Shown here piece by piece: positions 1 to 4,220 of a DNA stretch of 5,090 bases; within the stretch, counting starts at the first letter, position 1; each line of letters starts with the position of its first letter. The notes beneath the pieces are model-generated. The model did not search any database, was not told the origin of the DNA, and was given only the letters and a program-made list of their open reading frames with translations. Position numbers and translations under genes: made by a program. The DNA comes from Betaproteobacteria bacterium (GTDB lineage Bacteria > Pseudomonadota > Gammaproteobacteria > Burkholderiales > Usitatibacteraceae), in the NCBI GenBank assembly GCA_003105245.1, contig PQAI01000277.1, positions 23,387-28,476 on the forward strand. The letters are read 5' to 3'.

Positions 1-936
1 ACGGGCTACGGCCGCGCCGACTCCGTCGACGGCAGCGTCTTCGCCTGGAACTTCCCGTTCCTCGGGACCTACTGGGACGCGGCCGACATGCTCGTGCAGC
101 ACGTGGCCAAGAAGGGCAGCCTCAAGGGCAAGAAGATCGCGCTGGTCTACCACGACTCGCCCTACGGCAAGGAGCCGATCCCGGCCCTCGAGGAGCACGC
201 CAAGAAGCACGGCTTCACCTTCATCAAGCTGCCGGTCACGCACCCCGGCGTGGAGCAGAAGGCGACCTGGCTGCAGGTCCGGCAGCAGCGCCCCGACTAC
301 GTCTTCCTCTGGGGCTGGGGCGTCATGAACTCGACCTCGATCAAGGAGGCGATCGCCGTTTCCTACCCCCGCCTGCAGATCTTCGGCGGCTGGTGGTCCG
401 GCGCCGAGCCCGACGTGCTGCCGGCGGAGCAGGCGGCCAAGGGCTACAACAGCATCACGCTCGGCCACTCGAGCGAGAAGGACCGCCCGGTGCACAAGGA
501 CCTCATGAAGGTCCTCTACGACAAGGGCAAGGGCACGGCGGGCAAGAAGGAGGAAGTCGGCAGCGTCATGTACAACCGCGGCCTCATCTCCGCGATGCTG
601 CTCGTCGAGTCCATCAAGAGCGCGCAGGGCAAGTACGGCAAGCGCGTGGTGACCGGCGAGGAAGTCCGGTGGGGCGCCGAGAACCTGAACCTCGACGCGG
701 GCAAGCTCAAGGCCATCGGCTTCGAAGGCATCGTGCAGCCGCTCAAGACCTCCTGCTCCGACCACGCGGGCGTGCACCGCGGGCGCGTGCACACCTGGGA
801 CGGCTCGCAGTGGAGCTACACCTCGGACATGTACGAGGCGGACTACAAGATGCTGCGCCCGCTGGTCCAGGCCAGCGCCAAGAAGTTCGCGGACGAGAAG
901 AAGATCACGCCGCGCGACTGCTCGAAGGAAAAGTAG
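1..936 (+). CDS. HAAT-family ABC transporter substrate-binding protein, C-terminal part (5' end off window)
   Basis: Periplasmic binding protein of the branched-chain amino acid/amide (Leu/Ile/Val-type) uptake family; it captures the ligand outside the inner membrane and delivers it to LivH/LivM-type permeases. The frame is open from base 1, so the gene is cut at its start; 311 residues remain of a protein usually near 400, and the signal peptide lies outside the window. The ATG at base 88 is internal, because the preceding residues (GSVFAWNFPFLGTYWDAAD) continue the fold. Visible hallmarks of the type I periplasmic-binding fold are a lobe beginning KGKKIALVYHDSPYGKE, then RPDYVFLWGWGVMN, then GGWWSGAEPDVLP, and a C-terminal KTSCSDHAG...VHTWDG segment. 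The next gene encodes the partner ATPase, which supports the assignment. The family also binds aromatic acids, amides and urea, so the ligand is open. Family confidence is high; substrate unknown. Confidence 0.9.
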   Translation, partial: TGYGRADSVDGSVFAWNFPFLGTYWDAADMLVQHVAKKGSLKGKKIALVYHDSPYGKEPIPALEEHAKKHGFTFIKLPVTHPGVEQKATWLQVRQQRPDYVFLWGWGVMNSTSIKEAIAVSYPRLQIFGGWWSGAEPDVLPAEQAAKGYNSITLGHSSEKDRPVHKDLMKVLYDKGKGTAGKKEEVGSVMYNRGLISAMLLVESIKSAQGKYGKRVVTGEEVRWGAENLNLDAGKLKAIGFEGIVQPLKTSCSDHAGVHRGRVHTWDGSQWSYTSDMYEADYKMLRPLVQASAKKFADEKKITPRDCSKEK

Positions 937-943
937 GAGAGGA

Positions 944-968
944 GCGGGAGGGGCCTCGCCCCTCCCGC
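944..968 (+). promoter_or_regulatory. Intercistronic hairpin between substrate-binding and ATPase genes
   Basis: A perfect 11-bp inverted repeat, GCGGGAGGGGC at 944-954 and GCCCCTCCCGC at 958-968, with a 3-base CTC loop, begins 8 bases after the stop of the substrate-binding gene. Only three T residues follow, so it is not a classic intrinsic terminator. Hairpins in this place often stabilise the upstream message or partly attenuate, giving more binding protein than ATPase. It may also shorten the distance between the purine-rich stretch before it and the ATG at 978. The structure is seen; its role is inferred. Confidence 0.65.
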
Positions 969-977
969 GTTTCCCCC

Positions 978-1808
978 ATGAACGCCATCCCCAGGGCCGA
1001 AGAGGCCAAGCCCCTCCTCGAGGTCAACGGCATCGAGGTGATCTACAACCACGTGATCCTCGTGCTCAAGGGCGTTTCGCTCAACGTTCCCGAGGGCGGG
1101 ATCGTGGCGCTCCTCGGCGCGAACGGCGCGGGAAAGACCACGACCCTGAAGGCGGTCTCGAACCTGCTGCGGGCGGAGCGCGGCGAGGTCACCAAGGGAC
1201 TCATCGAGTTCCGCGGCGAGCGGGTGGACAAGATGACGCCCTCCGACCTCGTGAAGCGCGGCGTGATCCAGGTGATGGAGGGTCGGCACTGCTTCGCCCA
1301 CCTCACGGTGGAGGAGAACCTCCTCACCGGCGCCTACACGCGCGGGGTCTCGCGCGCCGAGATCCGCGCCGACCTGGAGCGGGTCTACGAGTTCTTCCCG
1401 CGCCTGCGGCAGCGCCGCGCCTCGCAGGCGGGCTACACCTCCGGCGGCGAGCAGCAGATGACCGCCATCGGGCGCGCGCTCATGGCGAGGCCGTCGATGA
1501 TCCTTCTCGACGAGCCGTCGATGGGGCTCGCCCCCCAGATCGTCGAGGAGATCTTCGAGATCGTGAGGAACCTCAATTCGAAGGAGAAGGTGAGCTTCCT
1601 GCTCGCCGAGCAGAACACGATGGTGGCGCTGCGCTTCGCGGACTTCGGCTACATCCTGGAGAACGGCCGGGTGGTGATGGAGGGCACCGCGCACGCGCTC
1701 AGCGAGAACGAGGACGTGAAGGAGTTCTACCTCGGCATCTCGACCGCCGGTCGCAAGAGCTTCCGCGACACCAAGAACTACCGGCGCCGCAAGCGGTGGC
1801 TGTCGTGA
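978..1808 (+). CDS. LivF-type ABC transporter ATP-binding protein
   Basis: Cytoplasmic ATPase subunit that powers HAAT-type import with the upstream binding protein. The 276 residues show Walker A GANGAGKTTT (47-56), an EGRHCFAHLTVEENL segment after the Q-loop position (101-115), signature TSGGEQQM (154-161), Walker B ILLDEPSMGLAP (175-186), and AEQN (210-213) where most ABC ATPases have the H-loop histidine. EQN there, and SGGEQQM, are normal for LivF and separate it from LivG. LivF usually ends soon after the FYLG motif (250-253 here); this one adds about 23 residues, strongly basic (RRRKRW). The ATG at 978 is chosen because the domain begins right after it and the frame upstream only shadows the previous gene. 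No Shine-Dalgarno lies directly before it; AGGAGAGGAG at 935-944 is far unless the hairpin folds. Its end overlaps the next gene, implying coupled translation. Confidence 0.92.
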   Translation: MNAIPRAEEAKPLLEVNGIEVIYNHVILVLKGVSLNVPEGGIVALLGANGAGKTTTLKAVSNLLRAERGEVTKGLIEFRGERVDKMTPSDLVKRGVIQVMEGRHCFAHLTVEENLLTGAYTRGVSRAEIRADLERVYEFFPRLRQRRASQAGYTSGGEQQMTAIGRALMARPSMILLDEPSMGLAPQIVEEIFEIVRNLNSKEKVSFLLAEQNTMVALRFADFGYILENGRVVMEGTAHALSENEDVKEFYLGISTAGRKSFRDTKNYRRRKRWLS

Positions 1809-3043
1809 GCGGCGCCCACTTCGACGCGCTGGAGACGCGGGAACCCGCGACCCGGGAGCGCGAGCTCATGGCGCGCCTGCCGGCCCAGGTGGGCTACGCG
1901 CGGGCGGCGAGCGCCCATTTCGCGAAGGCGCTCGCGGACGTCGACCCCGCGCAGGTCTCGTCGCGGGCCGCGCTGGCGAGGCTCCCGGTCACGCGCAAGG
2001 CGGCGCTCATGGAGATGCAGCGCGCCAGCATGCCCTTCGGCGGCCTGAACGCGACGCCGGTCTCGGGACTGGCGCGCATCTTCGTCTCGCCCGGGCCGAT
2101 CTACGACCCCGAGGGGCGCCGCCCCGATTTCTGGCGCTCGGCGCGCTCCCTCTTCGCCGCCGGCTTCCGCGCCGGCGACCTCGTCCTCAACTGCTATTCC
2201 TACCACCTCACGCCGGCGGGGAGCATGTTCGAGACCGGGCTGCACCGCGTCGGCTGCGCGGTGATCCCGGGCGGCGTGGGCCAGACGGAGATGCAGGCGC
2301 GCGCGATCGCCGACCTGCGGCCCTCGGGCTACGTGGGCACGCCCTCGTTCCTGAAGCTCATCCTCGAGAAGTGCGACGAGCTGGGCGTGGATTCGTCCTC
2401 GATCCGGCGGGCGTGCGTCTCCGGCGAGGCATTCCTGCCGCCGGTGCGCGAGTTCGTCCGCAATCGCGGCATCGACGCCTTCCAGGCCTATGGCACCGCC
2501 GACCTGGGCGTCATCGCCTACGAGACGCCGGCGCGCGACGGGCTCGTCGTCGACGAGGAAGTGATCCTGGAGATCGTGCGCCCGGGCACCGGCGACCCCG
2601 TGGCCGAGGGCGAGGTGGGCGAGGTCGTGATCACGCCCTTCAACGAGGACTATCCCCTGGTGCGCTTCGCCACGGGTGACCTCTCCGCGGTGCTTCCGGG
2701 GCCGAGTCCCTGCGGGCGCACCAACACGCGCATCAAGGGCTGGATGGGGCGGGCCGACCAGACCACCAAGGCGCGCGGGCTCTTCGTGCACCCGGAGCAG
2801 GTGGCGAGCGTGGTCGCGCGCCACGGCCTGGGCAAGGCGCGCCTCGTCGTGGACAACGACGGCGGCAACGACACGCTCGTCCTGCGCGTGGAGCGCGACG
2901 GGGCGGCGGACCTCGAGCTCATGCAGGCGGTCGAGGCCACGCTGCGCGACGTCACCAAGCTGCGCGGCGAGGTGCACTTCGTCGCGACGGGATCGCTGCC
3001 GAACGACGGCAAGGTGATCGAGGACGTCCGCAAGTACGCGTGA
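1805..3043 (+). CDS. PaaK-like AMP-forming acyl-CoA ligase family protein
   Basis: Homologue of phenylacetate-CoA ligase (ANL adenylating superfamily), which joins an organic acid to CoA via an acyl-AMP. The preferred GTG at 1805 forms a GTGA overlap with the ATPase stop and gives 412 residues, slightly shorter than PaaK; another in-frame GTG at 1796 would add three. Landmarks, numbered from 1805: SPGPIYDPEG (95-104) where PaaK has its Ser/Thr/Gly-rich phosphate loop; GTPSFLKLI (178-186); SGEAF (206-210); YGTADLG (229-235), the adenine-side motif; ATGDLS (289-294) with the ribose-binding Asp; GRAD (315-318) near the domain hinge; and PNDGKVIED (399-407) with the likely C-terminal catalytic Lys403. 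The altered phosphate loop is the odd point: TTG is absent. Last gene of the transporter operon, it probably activates the imported acid, though a divergent or regulatory role is possible. The substrate is not readable. Confidence 0.82.
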   Translation: MSGAHFDALETREPATRERELMARLPAQVGYARAASAHFAKALADVDPAQVSSRAALARLPVTRKAALMEMQRASMPFGGLNATPVSGLARIFVSPGPIYDPEGRRPDFWRSARSLFAAGFRAGDLVLNCYSYHLTPAGSMFETGLHRVGCAVIPGGVGQTEMQARAIADLRPSGYVGTPSFLKLILEKCDELGVDSSSIRRACVSGEAFLPPVREFVRNRGIDAFQAYGTADLGVIAYETPARDGLVVDEEVILEIVRPGTGDPVAEGEVGEVVITPFNEDYPLVRFATGDLSAVLPGPSPCGRTNTRIKGWMGRADQTTKARGLFVHPEQVASVVARHGLGKARLVVDNDGGNDTLVLRVERDGAADLELMQAVEATLRDVTKLRGEVHFVATGSLPNDGKVIEDVRKYA

Positions 3044-3070
3044 GCGCGTGGGACTTCGGTCCCACCGCGC
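3044..3070 (+). terminator. C(UUCG)G hairpin directly after the operon's last stop
   Basis: GTGGGAC (3048-3054) pairs with GTCCCAC (3059-3065) around a TTCG loop closed by C-G, the exceptionally stable UUCG tetraloop. Beyond a single bulged C at 3066 the stem continues with GCGC (3044-3047) and GCGC (3067-3070), giving 11 pairs in all. It begins at the base after the TGA stop. No T-tract follows, so it may act with Rho or as a 3'-end stabiliser rather than as a textbook intrinsic terminator. Confidence 0.6.
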
Positions 3071-3080
3071 CGCGAACGCC

Positions 3081-3098
3081 CGTTGACGGCAGTCAACG
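3081..3098. promoter_or_regulatory. Candidate FNR/FixK-family operator (TTGA-N6-TCAA)
   Basis: A perfect palindrome: CGTTGAC (3081-3087), spacer GGCA, GTCAACG (3092-3098). Its core TTGAC-N4-GTCAA at 3083-3096 fits the TTGA-N6-TCAA pattern of the FNR/FixK/DNR branch of the CRP superfamily; the FNR consensus is TTGAT-N4-ATCAA, so this differs at the fifth base of each arm. It lies about 235 bases before the first cytochrome gene. A weak TATCCA at 3117-3122 would put transcription start near 3129, placing the site near -40, the usual activating position. It may instead be a second RNA hairpin in the 3' end of the upstream operon: GCC/GGC pairs extend the stem past a bulged C. Confidence 0.4.
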
Positions 3099-3262
3099 CG
3101 GCCGGATCCGCCCGGGTATCCACTGGAAGAGCCCCTTCAGCCGTTTGCGCGAAAGGGCCGCGTTCGATCCTTCGCTTCCGGACATACGGGGCGTGCCCGG
3201 GATAGGCGACGAGACGCAGGGCCTTCGAAGTCCGAGCCGGTTCCGCGCGCGAGCGGACCGCT

Positions 3263-3286
3263 CATCGCTTCCTCCGGGGGGCGATG
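3263..3286 (+). promoter_or_regulatory. Leader hairpin with UCCG (UNCG-class) loop, possible anti-Shine-Dalgarno element
   Basis: CATCGC (3263-3268) pairs with GCGATG (3281-3286); two T·G wobbles and two C-G pairs extend the stem to ten pairs closing on loop TCCG (3273-3276), a UNCG-type tetraloop with a C-G closing pair. The segment CCTCCG at 3271-3276 is the exact complement of CGGAGG at 3313-3318, the ribosome binding site of the first cytochrome gene; with one bulged C, GCTT (3267-3270) also pairs with AGGC (3320-3323). The two pairings exclude each other. Complementarity is seen; regulation is inferred. Confidence 0.4.
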
Positions 3287-3324
3287 GCTGGCGAGACAGT
3301 CCACCGGAGACGCGGAGGCAGGCA

Positions 3325-3759
3325 ATGAACAGGACCAGGATCGCATGCGCCATCGCGGGCGCGGCGCTCGCCGGCATGACGGCGGCGTCCATGGCGGCCG
3401 ACAGGCCGGACTACGGCAAGCGCGAATTCGACTCCAACTGCGCGGTCTGCCACGGCAGGCTCGGCAAGGGCGACGGCCCGTATGCCGGCATGGTCGACAC
3501 CAAGGGCGGCGCGGACATCACGCAGCTCACGAAGAAGAACGGCGGGGTGTTCCCCATCTACAAGGTCACCCAGACCATCGACGGGCGGTTCCAGGTGAAG
3601 GCGCACGGACCGCGCGAGATGCCCATCTGGGGCGCCGACTATCTCATCGACGCGAAGGACAAGCTCGCCTCCGCCGACACGCCCTTCGACCCGGAAGTCC
3701 TGGTGACCTACCGGATCTACGCGCTCGCCGAGTACGTCAGCCGGCTGCAGGCCAAGTAG
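3325..3759 (+). CDS. Secreted monohaem class I c-type cytochrome (first of tandem pair)
   Basis: Small periplasmic electron carrier of 144 residues. The n-region MNRTR and a hydrophobic stretch (6-24) form a Sec signal peptide, with likely cleavage after SMA (22-24), leaving a mature protein of about 120 residues starting ADRPDYG. Haem attaches at CAVCH (Cys39, Cys42; His43 is the axial ligand); the sixth ligand is probably Met99 in GPREMPIWG. The C-terminal YRIYALAEYV is the usual final helix of a class I cytochrome c. The ATG at 3325 is supported by GGAGG at 3314-3318, six bases upstream, and by the signal peptide; the frame is open back to a GTG at 3040 but that 95-residue extension is not credible. 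Sixteen bases separate it from its paralogue, so the two are probably co-transcribed. The redox partners are not encoded here; no catalytic oxidase or reductase gene is in view. Confidence 0.9.
   Translation: MNRTRIACAIAGAALAGMTAASMAADRPDYGKREFDSNCAVCHGRLGKGDGPYAGMVDTKGGADITQLTKKNGGVFPIYKVTQTIDGRFQVKAHGPREMPIWGADYLIDAKDKLASADTPFDPEVLVTYRIYALAEYVSRLQAK
3531..3608 (+). repeat. Direct repeat copy A within the first cytochrome gene
   Basis: This 78-base stretch, encoding KKNGGVFPIYKVTQTIDG and on to HG, recurs at 3979-4056 in the second cytochrome gene with only two differences by eye (C/T in the codon GTC/GTT, and G/C in CGG/CGC), both silent. The rest of the two genes differs much more. It marks strong constraint or recent gene conversion after tandem duplication. 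Confidence 0.8.
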
Positions 3760-3763
3760 CGAC

Positions 3764-3771
3764 GAGGGAGG
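3764..3771 (+). promoter_or_regulatory. Ribosome binding site of the second cytochrome gene
   Basis: The purine run GAGGGAGG ends four bases before the ATG at 3776 and lies in the 16-base gap after the first cytochrome stop. It fixes the start and indicates independent initiation rather than stop-start overlap. Confidence 0.7.
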
Positions 3772-3775
3772 GACC

Positions 3776-4207
3776 ATGAACAGGACCAGGACAGCAATCG
3801 CCATCGCCTGCGCGGCCGCGGTTTGCGGACTTGCATCGGCCGCCGACAAGCCCGACTTCGGCAAGCGCGAGTTCGAGTCGAACTGCGCCGTCTGCCACGG
3901 GAAATCGGGGAAGGGCGACGGGCCCTACGCGGGCATGATCGCCGACAACCAGGGCGGCTCGGACATCACCCAGCTCTCGAAGAAGAACGGCGGGGTGTTC
4001 CCCATCTACAAGGTTACCCAGACCATCGACGGGCGCTTCCAGGTGAAGGCGCACGGCCCGCGCGACATGCCGATCTGGGGCGACGACTACCTTGCGACCG
4101 CCAGGCAGTCGGCGGCGTCGTCGGAGTCCCCGTTCGACGCGGAGGCGCTGGTGACCTACAAGATCTACGCGCTCGCGGAGTACGTCTACCGGCTGCAGGC
4201 CAGGTAG
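3776..4207 (+). CDS. Secreted monohaem class I c-type cytochrome (second of tandem pair)
   Basis: Paralogue of the preceding gene, 143 residues. A Sec signal peptide covers residues 1-22, with cleavage likely after ASA (20-22), leaving about 121 mature residues starting ADKPDFG. Haem binding is at CAVCH (Cys37, Cys40, His41), and Met98 in GPRDMPIWG is the probable sixth ligand. Aligned by eye, the mature proteins share about 94 of 120 positions. Identity is complete from KKNGGVFPI to HGPR; differences cluster in a one-residue insertion near residues 55-59 and in a variable stretch (107-118) before the last helix. Both copies keep every haem ligand, so neither looks like a pseudogene. They may serve different redox partners or raise dosage. 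The end lies 13 bases from the stop of the oppositely oriented ABC ATPase gene, so nothing further follows in this transcription unit. Confidence 0.9.
   Translation: MNRTRTAIAIACAAAVCGLASAADKPDFGKREFESNCAVCHGKSGKGDGPYAGMIADNQGGSDITQLSKKNGGVFPIYKVTQTIDGRFQVKAHGPRDMPIWGDDYLATARQSAASSESPFDAEALVTYKIYALAEYVYRLQAR
3979..4056 (+). repeat. Direct repeat copy B within the second cytochrome gene
   Basis: Partner of the block at 3531-3608, 448 bases downstream, with 76 of 78 bases the same by eye. The genes' start codons are 451 bases apart; the offset changes because copy two has a signal peptide two codons shorter and one extra codon before the block. Confidence 0.8.
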
Positions 4208-4220
4208 CCGGGACGCGCGC

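Larger units (their letters stand above)
3044..3324. other. Structured intergenic region before the cytochrome genes
   Basis: This 281-base stretch separates the transporter/ligase operon from the cytochrome pair and contains no convincing gene. In order it holds the UUCG hairpin (3044-3070), a TTGAC-N4-GTCAA palindrome (3081-3098), a possible weak -10-like TATCCA (3117-3122), an imperfect GCCCCTTC/GAAAGGGC repeat (3131-3158), a 13-base odd palindrome GAGCGG-A-CCGCTC (3251-3263), a UCCG-capped hairpin (3263-3286) and a Shine-Dalgarno GGAGG (3314-3318). No strong sigma-70 promoter with both hexamers was found. The layout suggests a separate promoter and a structured leader for the cytochromes. 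Confidence 0.5.

Noticed and set aside
393..977. In-frame extension of the LivF gene upstream of 978
   Set aside because: Its Arg/Ala/Gly-rich translation is the shadow of the substrate-binding gene in another frame; the ABC domain begins just after 978.
843..1694. Minus-strand reading frame of 283 residues opposite the LivF gene
   Set aside because: Composition is that of an antisense shadow and it spans two well-supported genes.
1796..1804. GTG at 1796 as start of the PaaK-like gene
   Set aside because: Possible, but the GTGA overlap at 1805 is the common coupled arrangement and gives a start (MSGAHFDALETR) more natural for the family; the difference is only three residues.
1778..2977. 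Long minus-strand reading frame of 399 residues opposite the PaaK-like gene
   Set aside because: Typical antisense shadow of a GC-rich gene: Arg/His/Ala-rich with no recognisable domain, whereas the plus-strand frame has clear family motifs.
3131..3158. Hairpin GCCCCTTC/GAAAGGGC in the intergenic region
   Set aside because: One mismatch and a 12-base loop make it weak; such repeats are common by chance in GC-rich sequence.
3040..3324. In-frame extension of the first cytochrome gene back to a GTG at 3040
   Set aside because: It would bury the signal peptide behind 95 low-quality residues encoded by a hairpin-rich intergenic stretch; the ATG at 3325 has a well-spaced GGAGG.
3806..3844. Lipobox in the second cytochrome's signal peptide around Cys17
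   Set aside because: The residue before Cys17 is Val, which does not fit a lipobox, and ASA at 20-22 is a good ordinary signal peptidase site.
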